Below, piece by piece: positions 16,641-25,795 of a stretch of DNA of 64,000 bases. The first letter of the stretch is position 1. Every line of letters begins with the position of its first letter. Where the stretch lies: contig JAOSKU010000001.1 in NCBI GenBank assembly GCA_027493445.1, positions 4,231,845 to 4,295,844 on the forward strand. Direction: 5' to 3'. Made by a program: the position numbers and the translations under genes. The notes under the pieces are model-generated. The model made no database searches. It saw only the letters and a list, made by a program, of their open reading frames with translations, and had not been told where the DNA came from. The stretch comes from Thermoleophilia bacterium. GTDB taxonomy: Bacteria; Actinomycetota; Thermoleophilia; RBG-16-64-13.

Positions 16641-19217
16641 ATGGAAGGCAGTACCGTGAAGACGGCCCTCAAGGTGCATGGCATGTCCTGCGCCTCGTGC
16701 GTGGCCAAGGTGGAGAAGGCGCTGGGAAACGTGCCCGGGGTCACTAAGGGCTCGGTCAACCTGGCCTCGGGTCAAGTAGTCGCCGAGCACGGATCCGACC
16801 TTTCGCCGGCGCTGCTGGTGGCCGAGATCGAGGCCCTGGGCTACGAGGTGGAACGCGGCGAACTCTCCCTAATGATCGAGGGCATGAGCTGCGCGGCCTG
16901 TGTGGCCAAGGTGGAGAAGGCCGTGCGGCGGACGCCCGGGGTCATCGAGGTCGCGGTGAGCTTGGGCACCGGCTCGGCCCGGGTGCGCGGCTTTGCGGGG
17001 ATCATGGAAAAGTCCGAGATCCTGCGGGCCGTGCTGGAGCTGGGCTACGGCGCCTCCGAGAAGCTGGATGGCGCCGCCCAGCTCGACCGGGAACGGGAGG
17101 TACGCGAGCGCGAGCTCTGGGTGCAGAAGCGCAATATGTGGCTGGCCTGGCCTCTGGCCCTGGTCATCATGATGGGCACCTTCCAGGAGTATTGGGTCTT
17201 CCCCAAGTTCATTCCTGCTTTCCTGGGCCGCAACTGGGTGCTCATGTTGCTCACCCTTCCCATCGTTGTAGGACCCGGCCGTCAGTTCTTCGTCAAGTCC
17301 TGGAACGGCCTCCGGCGGGGCGTGACCGACATGAACCTGCTTTACGCCACCGGGATCGGGGCCTCTTTCCTCATCGCCTCCATCAACACCATCTGGCCGG
17401 ACGCCGGCTTCGGCGGCAAAGAGGCCACCTTCTTCGAGTCCGCCGCCCTGCTTACCGCCTTCATCATCCTGGGCCGCTACCTAGAGGCGCTCACTCGGGG
17501 CCGCACCAGCGAGGCCATACGCAAGCTCATGAGGCTACAACCCAAGGTGGCCCGGGTTCTGCGCAACGGTATCGAGCTCGAACTTCCCGCCGACGAGGTG
17601 CTACCTGGCGACCTGGTTCTCGTGCGGCCGGGCGAGTCCGTGCCGGTGGACGGCCTGGTGGTCGAGGGGTACTCGGCCGTGGACGAGTCGATGATCACCG
17701 GGGAGTCGATCCCGGTGGAGAAGACCGCCGGTGCGGGGGTCATCGGCGGCACCATGAACAAGACCGGCGCCTTTCGGTTTCGGGCCACCAAGGTGGGCAA
17801 GGACACCGCGCTCTCCCAGATCATCAAGCTCGTTGAGGACGCCCAGGCAAGCAAGGCTCCCATCCAGAAGCTGGCCGACTACGTGGCCGGCCACTTCATC
17901 CTGGGTGTGCACCTGCTGGCGGTGCTGGTGTTCGTGGGCTGGTTCTTCCTGGGCTACGAACGCTTCTTCACACCCGAGACGCGCTTCCTTCTCTCGCCCT
18001 ACACCCTGGCGGAGATGGGCGTCTTTGGCTTTTCGCTACTCATGTCGATCACGGTGCTCATCATCTCCTGCCCCTGCGCGGTGGGGCTGGCCACGCCCAG
18101 CGCCATGATGGCGGGCACGGGCAAGGCGGCGGAGCACGGCGTGCTGTTCAAGGGCGCCGACGCCATCGAGGCCACCAGCAAGCTCAAGATCGTCGTCTTC
18201 GACAAGACCGGGACGTTGACGAAGGGTCGGCCGGAGCTGACTGACGTGCTCACAGCCGGCGCGGGCGGTCTGCCGGAGGGCGAGCTCCTCGGCCTGGCCG
18301 CCGCAGTGGAGAAGAGTTCGGAGCACCCGCTGGGTGAAGCCATCGTGAAGGGGGCGGAGGACCGCGGGCTCGAGATTCCGGCGGCCTTGGACTTCAACTC
18401 CGTCCCCGGCCACGGGGTGGAGGCCCGGGTGGGCGGCCGCTCGGTCCTGCTCGGCAACGTGAAGTTCATGCGCGATCGGGGCCTTCCGGCGGGCGAGCTC
18501 GAGGACCATGCCCTCCGCCTGGCGGCCGAGGGTAAGACGCCTATGTTCGTCGCTGTCGATGGCGCCTCGGCTGGGCTGGTGGCGGTGGCCGACACGCTGA
18601 AGGAGAGCTCGGCCGAAGCGGTCGGCCGCCTGCACCGGATGGGAATCAAGACGGTCATGATCACCGGCGACAACCGGCGCACGGCCGAGGCCATCGCCCG
18701 TCAAGTGGGCATCGACGAGGTGCTGGCCGAGGTGCTTCCCGAGCACAAGGCCCACAAGGTCAAGGAGCTGCAGGCCGAGGGCCGTCTGGTCGCCATGGTC
18801 GGCGACGGCGTGAACGACGCTCCGGCTCTGGCCCAGGCCAATGTGGGTCTGGCCATCGGTTCCGGCACCGACGTGGCCAAGGAGACGGGCGACGTCATCC
18901 TCATGAAGAGCGACCTCATGGACGTGGTCACGGCCCTCGAGGTGGGTCGGGCCACCATGCGCAAAGTGAAGCAGAATCTCTTCTGGGCCTTCGTCTATAA
19001 CACGGTCGGCATCCCCATCGCGGCCGGGGCCCTCTACCCGCTGACCGGGCAGATGGTCTCGCCGGAGCTGGCCGCCTTCTTCATGGCCACGAGCTCCCTC
19101 TCGGTGACCTTGAACACTCTGCTTCTGCGTCGTTTCCGGCCGACCGGACACCGGCAGGCAGCTGCGCCGTCGGCCCCGCAGGAGCTGGGGGCACCGGCCG
19201 TGTCCGGCCTGAACTAA
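16641..19217 (+). CDS. copA: Cu+-exporting P1B-type ATPase
   Basis: 858 aa. Two N-terminal heavy-metal domains, GMSCASC (Cys17/20) and GMSCAAC (Cys84/87). Then eight helices with the CPC transport motif (ISCPCAVG), TGES actuator loop, DKTGTLTKG phosphorylation site, SEHPLGEA nucleotide loop and [10 protein letters not shown] hinge. YN and MATSS in the last helices are the Cu+ subclass signature. ATG 16641 has AGGAG upstream. Exports cytoplasmic Cu+ across the membrane using ATP. Probably controlled by the upstream CsoR-like operator. The following FtsX/ABC set may be cotranscribed. Confidence 0.95.
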   Translation: MEGSTVKTALKVHGMSCASCVAKVEKALGNVPGVTKGSVNLASGQVVAEHGSDLSPALLVAEIEALGYEVERGELSLMIEGMSCAACVAKVEKAVRRTPGVIEVAVSLGTGSARVRGFAGIMEKSEILRAVLELGYGASEKLDGAAQLDREREVRERELWVQKRNMWLAWPLALVIMMGTFQEYWVFPKFIPAFLGRNWVLMLLTLPIVVGPGRQFFVKSWNGLRRGVTDMNLLYATGIGASFLIASINTIWPDAGFGGKEATFFESAALLTAFIILGRYLEALTRGRTSEAIRKLMRLQPKVARVLRNGIELELPADEVLPGDLVLVRPGESVPVDGLVVEGYSAVDESMITGESIPVEKTAGAGVIGGTMNKTGAFRFRATKVGKDTALSQIIKLVEDAQASKAPIQKLADYVAGHFILGVHLLAVLVFVGWFFLGYERFFTPETRFLLSPYTLAEMGVFGFSLLMSITVLIISCPCAVGLATPSAMMAGTGKAAEHGVLFKGADAIEATSKLKIVVFDKTGTLTKGRPELTDVLTAGAGGLPEGELLGLAAAVEKSSEHPLGEAIVKGAEDRGLEIPAALDFNSVPGHGVEARVGGRSVLLGNVKFMRDRGLPAGELEDHALRLAAEGKTPMFVAVDGASAGLVAVADTLKESSAEAVGRLHRMGIKTVMITGDNRRTAEAIARQVGIDEVLAEVLPEHKAHKVKELQAEGRLVAMVGDGVNDAPALAQANVGLAIGSGTDVAKETGDVILMKSDLMDVVTALEVGRATMRKVKQNLFWAFVYNTVGIPIAAGALYPLTGQMVSPELAAFFMATSSLSVTLNTLLLRRFRPTGHRQAAAPSAPQELGAPAVSGLN

Positions 19218-19255
19218 AGCGAACAGAGCTACCTGACGAAAGAGGTCTCATCGCT

Positions 19256-19510
19256 ATGGAACGAAAAGCGAACATGACGGCCCTGGCCATCTACGGCGGC
19301 ATCTCGATGCTGGCGGCGGGAGCGTTCCTGGCCGTCACCACCCTTACCGGATCGTACCCTTCGGTGGCCCGCTACGGCGGGGCCCTTTGGATCCTGGTGC
19401 TTTCTCTAATCGTGACCATGCCCCTCGTGATCCCCCGAGTGAGGGCCGGCATGGCCCCGGCCCGCGCCCGCGTGCGCGGGCCGGGGCCCGACCAGGGCGC
19501 CCACCACTGA
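19256..19510 (+). CDS. Small two-helix membrane protein
   Basis: 84 aa. Helix 1 YGGISMLAAGAFLAVTTL, helix 2 LWILVLSLIVTMPLVIP, then a short basic tail. Sits between copA and the FtsX pair with short spacing. Could be an accessory subunit of either. No family recognised. Confidence 0.6.
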   Translation: MERKANMTALAIYGGISMLAAGAFLAVTTLTGSYPSVARYGGALWILVLSLIVTMPLVIPRVRAGMAPARARVRGPGPDQGAHH

Positions 19511-19547
19511 GGAGCGCGAGACACAGCCTCGAAAGCAGGGGCTGACT

Positions 19548-20654
19548 GTGGTCGCCCTCGCGCGCGGCAATCTCCTGGGAGACCGGCCCCGGCTCTTCAT
19601 CAGCGTGGGCGGGGTAGCCCTGGCCGTAGTGTTGGTACTCCTACTCCAGGGTTTCCAAGCCGGCATGTTCCGGCAGATGACGGCCTATGTGGACAACACC
19701 CCGGCCAGTCTCTGGGTGGGCCAGAAGGGGGTGGCCAATTTCCAGGGGGCCACCTCTTTCATTCCCGTGGCCCTGCGAGCAGACGTTGCGCAGGTAGAAG
19801 GAGTGGCGGCCGCTATTCCCATCCTGGCCCAGTACTCGGTGCTGGAGCTCGAGGGGGAGAAGGTCACCACCTTCCTGGTGGGCTATGACCCCGTCCGAGG
19901 CGGTGGACCCTGGCGCCTCTCCCAGGGCCGGCAGGTACACACGCCCGACGAGGCGGTGGTGGACCGGGTGCTGGCCGAGCGCTACGGCCTCTCCTTGGGT
20001 GGAGCCGTTACCATCCTGGGCCGGTCTTTTCGCATCGTGGGCCTGTCGGAGGAGACCACCTCCTGGATGCTCAGCATGATCTTCCTGCATCACGACGCCG
20101 CGGCGGCCCTGCTCGGGGCAACGGGCGCCACCAGCTTCATCCTGGTGCGTACCGATCCAGGTATCGCGGCGGCCGCGCTGGCCTCTCGTTTGGAGGACGC
20201 CTTGCCCGCGGCCAACGTTGTCACTCGGGAGTTGGTGGCCGCCAACGACATCGCCTACATCGGCGGCATCTTCAACGCCCCGTTGCGGATGATGGTGCTG
20301 ATCTCGGTGGGGATCGGGGCTCTGCTGGTGGGCCTTACCATCTACTCAGCCACCGCCGAGCGAGTGCGCGAGTACGGGGTGTTGAAGGCCCTGGGCATGC
20401 GCAACCGCACCCTCCACGCCGTCGTGTTGAAACAGGCGCTGGGGGCCACGGCCCTGGGCTTCGGCGTGGGGGTGGGGCTGGTGCGCCTGGTCGCGGAAGG
20501 GATCGAATGGACCTGGCCTCAGTTCCTCATCGTCTTCGAGAACGGATCCCTCGCCCTGGCGGCGGGGGGAGGTCTGGCCATGGCTCTGCTGGCCGCCTAT
20601 GTGCCCGCCCGCTACGCGGGCTCTATCGACCCGGCTCGGGTCTTCCGGCGCTAG
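19548..20654 (+). CDS. FtsX/MacB-type ABC permease 1
   Basis: 368 aa. One N-terminal helix (FISVGGVALAVVLVLLLQGF), a ~230-residue extracytoplasmic domain, and three C-terminal helices including REYGVLKALGMRN, the family hallmark. Ends ARYAGSIDPARVFRR. Start GTG 19548. Pairs with the next permease and the YHS-ATPase to form a type VII (MacB/LolCDE-like) ABC system, which works as a mechanotransmission pump moving lipid, lipoprotein or peptide in the periplasm. Confidence 0.85.
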   Translation: MVALARGNLLGDRPRLFISVGGVALAVVLVLLLQGFQAGMFRQMTAYVDNTPASLWVGQKGVANFQGATSFIPVALRADVAQVEGVAAAIPILAQYSVLELEGEKVTTFLVGYDPVRGGGPWRLSQGRQVHTPDEAVVDRVLAERYGLSLGGAVTILGRSFRIVGLSEETTSWMLSMIFLHHDAAAALLGATGATSFILVRTDPGIAAAALASRLEDALPAANVVTRELVAANDIAYIGGIFNAPLRMMVLISVGIGALLVGLTIYSATAERVREYGVLKALGMRNRTLHAVVLKQALGATALGFGVGVGLVRLVAEGIEWTWPQFLIVFENGSLALAAGGGLAMALLAAYVPARYAGSIDPARVFRR

Positions 20655-20664
20655 GAGGGAAGAG

Positions 20665-21774
20665 ATGGTCTCCGTCGCCCGGCGCAACCTCTTCCAGGAG
20701 AAGACCCGCCTGCTGATCAGCACCGCCGGGGTAGCCTTTGCCCTCCTGCTGGTGCTGTCCCTGGACGGTGTCCTGGCCGGCTCTCTCAACCGCATCACGG
20801 CCTACATCAACAATACCAAGGCCGATGGGTATCTGGCTCAGCCGGGGGTGCGCACCATGCACATGTCCACCTCGGCTCTCCCCCTCAGCAAGGTGGACGA
20901 GGTGGAGCAGGTGGCGGGGGTGAGGGAGGTGGTTCCTATTCTATACACCACCAACCCGGTGGTGGCGGGGGAACGGCGCTCGCTCGCCTATGTCATTGGC
21001 TTTGATCCGGCTCGGGGCCGAGGCGGCCCCTGGGAGCTGCGGGCGGGCTCGGAGGCTCTGGGTCCGCGCGAGGCGGTTCTCGACGCCGAGGCCGCTGCCA
21101 CGTTGGACGTAGGTCTGGGCGACGATGTGCTGATCTTGGGCGCTCCCTTCCGGGTGCGCGGGCTTTCTGCCGGTACCTCGACCATCACCAACTCGGTGGT
21201 GTTCGTGCGCTTCGACGACTTCGCCGCGCTGCGGCGGATGCCGAGCACAGCCAGCTACCTCTTGATCTGGTTCGCCGACAGTCTCACCCCGGAGGAAGGG
21301 GTGCGTCGTGTGGCCGCTCAGGTGGGCGATGTGCAGGCCATGACTCGGTCGGAGTTTGCCGGGGAGGAGGAGCGCGTGGTGCGGGACATGAGCGCTCAGA
21401 TCATGGTGGTGATGAACGGCTTTGGTTTCGCCATTGGTCTGGCGGCGGTGGCCTTGACCATCTATACCCTCACCCTGAGCAAGGTGCGCGAGTACGGGGT
21501 ACTGAAGGCTCTGGGCGCTGGGCGTCCCTGGTTGTACCGCGCCGCTCTGGAACAGGCCTTCTGGTCGGTAGGCATTGGGGCGGTGGTGGCGGTGGCGCTG
21601 GCCTTGGGGCTTTCCTTGGCCTTCTCAGTGCTGGTTCCCAATACCCCTCTGGCGGTAGAGGCGGCCTCGGTGCTCAAGGTGCTGATGGGGGCCGCTGCCA
21701 TCTCGTTGCTGTCGGCCGGCATTCCGATCGGCCAGATCGCCCGGGTGGATCCGGCCCAGGTCTTCCGGCGCTGA
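20665..21774 (+). CDS. FtsX/MacB-type ABC permease 2
   Basis: 369 aa, paralogue of permease 1 (same layout; REYGVLKALGAGRP; ends IARVDPAQVFRR). The extracytoplasmic domains differ, suggesting a heterodimeric transporter. ATG 20665 has GGAGGG 6 bases upstream and lies 10 bases after permease 1. Confidence 0.85.
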   Translation: MVSVARRNLFQEKTRLLISTAGVAFALLLVLSLDGVLAGSLNRITAYINNTKADGYLAQPGVRTMHMSTSALPLSKVDEVEQVAGVREVVPILYTTNPVVAGERRSLAYVIGFDPARGRGGPWELRAGSEALGPREAVLDAEAAATLDVGLGDDVLILGAPFRVRGLSAGTSTITNSVVFVRFDDFAALRRMPSTASYLLIWFADSLTPEEGVRRVAAQVGDVQAMTRSEFAGEEERVVRDMSAQIMVVMNGFGFAIGLAAVALTIYTLTLSKVREYGVLKALGAGRPWLYRAALEQAFWSVGIGAVVAVALALGLSLAFSVLVPNTPLAVEAASVLKVLMGAAAISLLSAGIPIGQIARVDPAQVFRR

Positions 21775-21793
21775 ACCGGTGAAGGAGCACGAT

Positions 21794-22660
21794 ATGAAGA
21801 AGCAAGAAGCGGCGGGCTCCGCGGCTGCTGGGCTGGGTAGCGTCGCCTTACGGGCGGGGAACGTCAGCCGCAGCTTCGGGACGGGTCGCACCGAGGTAAC
21901 CGCCGTGCGCGACGTCTCCCTAGAGGTGGAGAAGGGGGAGGTGATTCTCATCATGGGGCCTTCTGGCAGTGGCAAGACCACCCTGCTCCTCATGTTGGGA
22001 GCCCTGCTGCGTCCCACCAGCGGTCACATTGTTGTGGACGGACGGGAGATCTCCGCCCTGACCGAGGGGGAGCTTCCCGAGGTGCGGGCCCGGCATTTTG
22101 GCTTCATCTTTCAGGACTTCAACCTGCTCTCCGCCCTTTCGGTGCGGGAGAATGTGGAGGTGGCTCTCAACCTGGCGGGTACTAAGGGACGGCGGGCGCG
22201 GGAGCGAGCCGAGGCGTTGCTGCGCGACCTGGATCTGGGAGACCGCCTCGACTTTCACCCGGCTCAGCTTTCCGGCGGGGAGAAACAGCGGGTGGCCATC
22301 GCACGGGCCCTGGCCAATGACCCGGCCGTGATCCTGGCCGACGAGCCCACCGCCAACCTGGATAGCCACATCGGCCACGAGGTCATGCGCCTGCTGCGCG
22401 GGATTGCCCGGGAGCAGGGGCGCAGCGTCATCATCGTCAGCCACGATGAGCGCATCAAGGACATCGCCGACCGGGTGCTCTGGCTGGAGGACGGGGAGTT
22501 CAAGGCCATGGTGAGCCGGGCCCTCGATCCGGTGTGCGGCATGTCGGTGGACCGGGAGACAGCCTTTGTCGCCGAGTACCGGGGTCAAAGCTACTACTTC
22601 TGCGCCAACGGCTGCCGGACCGAGTTCTTTGCCGAACCGGAGCGCTTCCTGTCTTTGTGA
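21794..22660 (+). CDS. ABC ATPase with C-terminal YHS domain
   Basis: 288 aa. LolD/MacB-type ATPase: Walker A GPSGSGKTT, Q-loop FIFQDFNL, signature LSGGEKQRVAIARAL, Walker B VILADEPTANLD, H-loop IIVSHDERI. After a normal-length ATPase the chain continues into a YHS domain (DPVCGMSVDRETA ... YYFCANGCRTEFF), with the Cys residues as likely metal ligands. ATG 21794 has GGAG 7 bases upstream. Fusion of a MacB-like ATPase with YHS is unusual and suggests metal sensing or docking at the transporter. A partial copy lies at 32.1 kb. Confidence 0.9.
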   Translation: MKKQEAAGSAAAGLGSVALRAGNVSRSFGTGRTEVTAVRDVSLEVEKGEVILIMGPSGSGKTTLLLMLGALLRPTSGHIVVDGREISALTEGELPEVRARHFGFIFQDFNLLSALSVRENVEVALNLAGTKGRRARERAEALLRDLDLGDRLDFHPAQLSGGEKQRVAIARALANDPAVILADEPTANLDSHIGHEVMRLLRGIAREQGRSVIIVSHDERIKDIADRVLWLEDGEFKAMVSRALDPVCGMSVDRETAFVAEYRGQSYYFCANGCRTEFFAEPERFLSL

Positions 22661-22686
22661 GGCCGTGCCGGCGGTCAGGCACGGCC
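22661..22686 (+). terminator. Terminator hairpin after ABC-YHS gene
   Basis: GGCCGTGCC, 8-base loop, GGCACGGCC, directly after the stop codon. No clear T-run. The same hairpin follows the 32.5 kb partial copy. Confidence 0.5.
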
Positions 22687-22785
22687 CGGCCGCCGGCACG
22701 CAGGCCGGCGCAGACATACAGCGGAGGGCCGGAGCGGGTTCCGGCCTTCCGCGTCGTGGTTCTCATTGCCCAGGCACGTCGATGG
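22686..22785. repeat. Dispersed repeat R2, copy a
   Basis: About 100 bases with two hairpins (GCCGGC-type and GGGCCGGA...TCCGGCC) and a conserved tail ATTGCCCAGGCACGTCGATG. Other copies at 34214 and 36185. It borders the duplicated blocks. Confidence 0.7.
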
Positions 22786-22845
22786 GAGAAAGGTGACCGG
22801 CGTCTCGCTTCCGCTCGAGCCAGGCTGCGCGCCGCCGGGAGAGCC

Positions 22846-23352
22846 TCAGCGACTGGAGGTGGTGGACGTCCCCGCGTCGGTCGCGGATCGATCTTGTCTG
22901 GCGAACAGGCCGAGAAGCAGAAGTCCGGCGACCAGGATGACTCCGCCCGTTTCCGCCACCCCAGGGGACCGCTCAACTTGGACGCCTTCAACGGCCGCCT
23001 CCTCCGCGGGTCCGGCAGCCGTGCCGTCCGGCCCGGCCGACTCCCCGGTCTGCTCGGTGGTAGGTGTGGTGGTCGGCGGCTCTTCAGAGCCGCCGGTGGC
23101 ACCAGCGGGCGGGGCCGTGGCTTGTGTCTTCGTGATCGTGGAGGTGGTCGTGGGGGGTGTCGGTCGAGCCTGGAGGATGAGATCGAGCGCCTGCTCATCC
23201 TGCCCCGCGCGAATGGCGGCCAAGGCTTCCTCGAGCGAACCCCGATCGAATTCCTCGATCTCGCTCCGCTCCAGAATCAGCTCCAGGCGCAGCTCCGCTC
23301 CCGGCTGCTCCGCCCGGAGGAGGGCAACGACCTGCTCCACCAGGGCGGCGAC
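22846..23352 (-). pseudogene. 5'-truncated copy of surface-protein gene
   Basis: Near-identical to the 3' part of the 36345 gene: the 667-base block 22686-23352 matches 36185-36851 without gaps by eye. The N-terminal signal peptide is missing; upstream sequence is unrelated from 23353. Encodes an acidic helical region, a Thr/Pro-rich linker and a C-terminal VAETG motif followed by a hydrophobic helix and RQDRS, an LAxTG-like cell-wall sorting signal. The VAETG is intact here but altered in the full-length gene. An in-frame GTG at 23340 could still start a 164-residue protein, but it lacks an export signal. Confidence 0.7.
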
Positions 23353-23435
23353 ATCCTCAGCGACCTCGACGGCATGGCTTCCCAGCCATCCGGCTCACGC
23401 GGCCTGGCGCCACCAGCGTCACGGCCGCGCTCCGA

Positions 23436-24080
23436 CTACTTCGCGCTCACGCGCCTCTCGATGTATGGGGTGAGAATGCTCTCCCACAGGGCGAAGCGGG
23501 CATCGAGGTCGTAGCCGTCGGGAGCGAGCTCGGCCTGCAGGGCGAAGCCCTCCAACACGGCGAGCACCAAGGAGGCCACGAGTTCGGGCTCGCCGGATTC
23601 GTCGGTCTCTTCCCAGATGCCGAGGCTCTTCAGGACTATCTCGTAGTACCAGTGCAGGAGATCGGCGAAGCGGCCGCGCAGCTTCTTGTCCTTTCTGATC
23701 TCTGGCAGGAGGCCGAAGAGCAGGCGCCAGTAGTCCTGCGCCCCCGCCACCTCGCGCTGCACTTTCAGCAGCTCTCGCACCCGCTCGGGGCCCTCGGGAA
23801 CGCTCGCCAAGACCGTCACGGCGTTCACGTTGGTGTCATGGATCAGTGACTCCACGAGCGAGGCCACCAGTCCGGCCTTGTCGCCGAAGTAGTAGGCGAT
23901 CGTCGACTTGAGTTCCCCGGCCTCGCCGGCGACCGTTTGCAGCGACAGAGAACCGTAGCCTTCTTTGACGATCACCTTGCGCGCGGCCTTCAGTATGCGC
24001 TTTGCCGGCGGCGCGAGTTCGCTTAGGGGGTCGACCGGCTGTAGCCTCCCTGCGTCGTCTCCCGCCTCCACGGTCCCCAT
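23436..24080 (-). CDS. TetR/AcrR-family regulator
   Basis: About 214 aa. The N-terminal helix-turn-helix AKRILKAARKVIVKEGYGSL ... AGELKSTIAYYFGDKAGL is the TetR DNA-binding domain, with a C-terminal ligand-binding domain. ATG 24080 is the probable start; an upstream frame extension is basic and unlikely. The CGACCGAACGGTCG palindrome 166 bases upstream, between this gene and the divergent transporter operon, is its likely site. It probably represses the amide/amino-acid-type transporter and hydrolase genes. Confidence 0.85.
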   Translation of the reverse strand: MGTVEAGDDAGRLQPVDPLSELAPPAKRILKAARKVIVKEGYGSLSLQTVAGEAGELKSTIAYYFGDKAGLVASLVESLIHDTNVNAVTVLASVPEGPERVRELLKVQREVAGAQDYWRLLFGLLPEIRKDKKLRGRFADLLHWYYEIVLKSLGIWEETDESGEPELVASLVLAVLEGFALQAELAPDGYDLDARFALWESILTPYIERRVSAK

Positions 24081-24245
24081 TCCCCGGCGTCCGGCCCCCG
24101 GCCTTCGGTTTCGCCGCACCGCGGCGTGCGCCCTTGAGCGAGCCCCCCGCCCTCGTTCGCTTCTGCCTCTCGTGGCCACCCGTATTCTCCGATCTGAGCT
24201 TCCTTCTTGACTCTCATGGGGCTGATGATATCATGCGAGCCAGTT

Positions 24246-24279
24246 CGACCGAACGGTCGATTTTTGAACGAACGGTCGG
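24246..24279. promoter_or_regulatory. TetR-type operators
   Basis: CGACCGAACGGTCG (24246-24259) is a perfect palindrome apart from its 2-base centre. A second half-site-rich copy GAACGAACGGTCGG follows at 24266-24279. They lie between the tetR gene and the divergent ABC operon. Confidence 0.65.
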
Positions 24280-24380
24280 ATTGACAGGGGCCGCTGCAGG
24301 AGGCAACCGTAGCGGGGGTCGAACGAGCGTCTCAGCCGTCTTCCGCCGGCATCAAAAGGACACTTGAAGGGGGTACACTG

Positions 24381-25670
24381 ATGAACACGGGAATCATGCG
24401 GCACAAGACCAGTCGAACACGCACGGTCCTTGCCGGCGGAATCGTGCTGGCTCTGATCGCGGGCTTGTTCCTGCTGGCCGGTTGCGGCGGGGACGCCACT
24501 ACCACGACCGCCGCGCCATCCACCGAGGCGACCGCGGCGGCGGAGAGGACAACCGCTACTGAAGCGAGCGTCGAGCCCAGCGGCGACCCGATCAAGGTGG
24601 GAGTGGTCTCGCCCATTAGCGGCCCCGGAGCCATCCTGGGCCAGGGCATCGTGGCCAACGCCAAGCTCTGGGCGGAACAGCTGAACGCGGCCGGAGGTCT
24701 GCTAGGACGCCCGGTGGAGTTGCTGATCCAGGACACCACCACCGACCCCAAGACGGCCGCTGAGAAGGCCAAGTTTGTCATCGGAGAGGGCGTCGACGTT
24801 TTGACCGGCCCCGTGTACGGTACCGAGTGGGGCGCGGTCCGGCCGGTCGCCGCCGAGGCGGGCAAGATTCTGCTCCAGCCCGTCTACTACCACGGTGGCT
24901 GGTACGACGACCTTTTGTTCATGACGGGTGAGGTTCCCGAGCAGCACGTCGACAAATTCATCCCCTGGCTCGTCGAGAACTACGGCAAGAAGTTCTACTT
25001 CATCGGTTCGGACTACAACTACCCGCACGCCATCAACAGGCTGGCCGAGGAGATCATCCTGCGTCTGGGCGGCGAGATCGTGGGTGAGGAGTACGTCGCC
25101 CTCGGTACTACCGACTTCACGGCCGCCCTCGCCCGCATCAGCAAGGCGCAGCCCGACGTGGTGTTCGGCAACGTGGTCGGCACCGACGCCATCGCCTTCA
25201 TGAAGCAGTTCTACGACGCGGGCCTCAACAAGTCGATAACGATGTACGAGCCCATCGACCAAAGTTTCGTCTCGGCCATCGGCGTCGAGCAGGTAGAGGG
25301 AGTCGCCGTCGCGCAGGGTTACTTCGAGACTCTTGACACTCCGACGAACAAGGCCTACGTCGAGGCCTTCAAGAAGATCGAGCCGAACCTTCCCCCGGTC
25401 GACATCAGCACGAGCGCGTATGTGGCGCTGCAGTTCTGGGCTGAGGCGGTCCGGCTGGCGGGCACCACCGATCCGCAGTCCGTGAAGGTGAAGCTGGAAG
25501 GCCTCACGCTCACGGACACTCCGGTGGGCGAGGTGACCATGCGCGCCACCGACCATCACACCACGCGGCACATGTACATCGCCATCGCGCGCAACGGTAT
25601 CCTCGAGGTCGTCGAGGACCTGGGCGTCATCGAGCCCGGCGTCGACCAGCGCCAGGTGAACCGGGAGTAG
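24381..25670 (+). CDS. ABC substrate-binding lipoprotein, urea/amide/branched-chain type
   Basis: 429 aa. Signal with lipobox LLAGCGG and a Thr/Ala-rich linker. The mature domain (VGVVSPISGPGAILGQGIVANA, GPVYGTEWGAVRPVA, GSDYNYPHAINRL) follows the UrtA/AmiC/FmdD branch of periplasmic binding proteins for urea and short-chain amides. First gene of the SBP-LivH-LivM-LivG-LivF set, coupled to hydrolase and peptidase genes. Start ATG 24381 with AAGGGGG upstream. Exact ligand unknown. Confidence 0.88.
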   Translation: MNTGIMRHKTSRTRTVLAGGIVLALIAGLFLLAGCGGDATTTTAAPSTEATAAAERTTATEASVEPSGDPIKVGVVSPISGPGAILGQGIVANAKLWAEQLNAAGGLLGRPVELLIQDTTTDPKTAAEKAKFVIGEGVDVLTGPVYGTEWGAVRPVAAEAGKILLQPVYYHGGWYDDLLFMTGEVPEQHVDKFIPWLVENYGKKFYFIGSDYNYPHAINRLAEEIILRLGGEIVGEEYVALGTTDFTAALARISKAQPDVVFGNVVGTDAIAFMKQFYDAGLNKSITMYEPIDQSFVSAIGVEQVEGVAVAQGYFETLDTPTNKAYVEAFKKIEPNLPPVDISTSAYVALQFWAEAVRLAGTTDPQSVKVKLEGLTLTDTPVGEVTMRATDHHTTRHMYIAIARNGILEVVEDLGVIEPGVDQRQVNRE

Positions 25671-25795
25671 GCAGACTCGATCGGCGCGGGAGTGGGGTCC
25701 GGGCGTGAAGGTCCGGGCTCCTTCCCCGCGCCGCAGCTACTGGTGTGCGATCGTCCGATCGTGACGAACACCCGGGCGGCGTCCGCACGGGGGAT

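Noticed and set aside
22534..23514. Long plus-strand frame over the truncated surface gene
   Set aside because: It is antisense to the minus-strand gene and Arg/Gly-rich, a shadow frame. The duplicated minus-strand protein is the real one.
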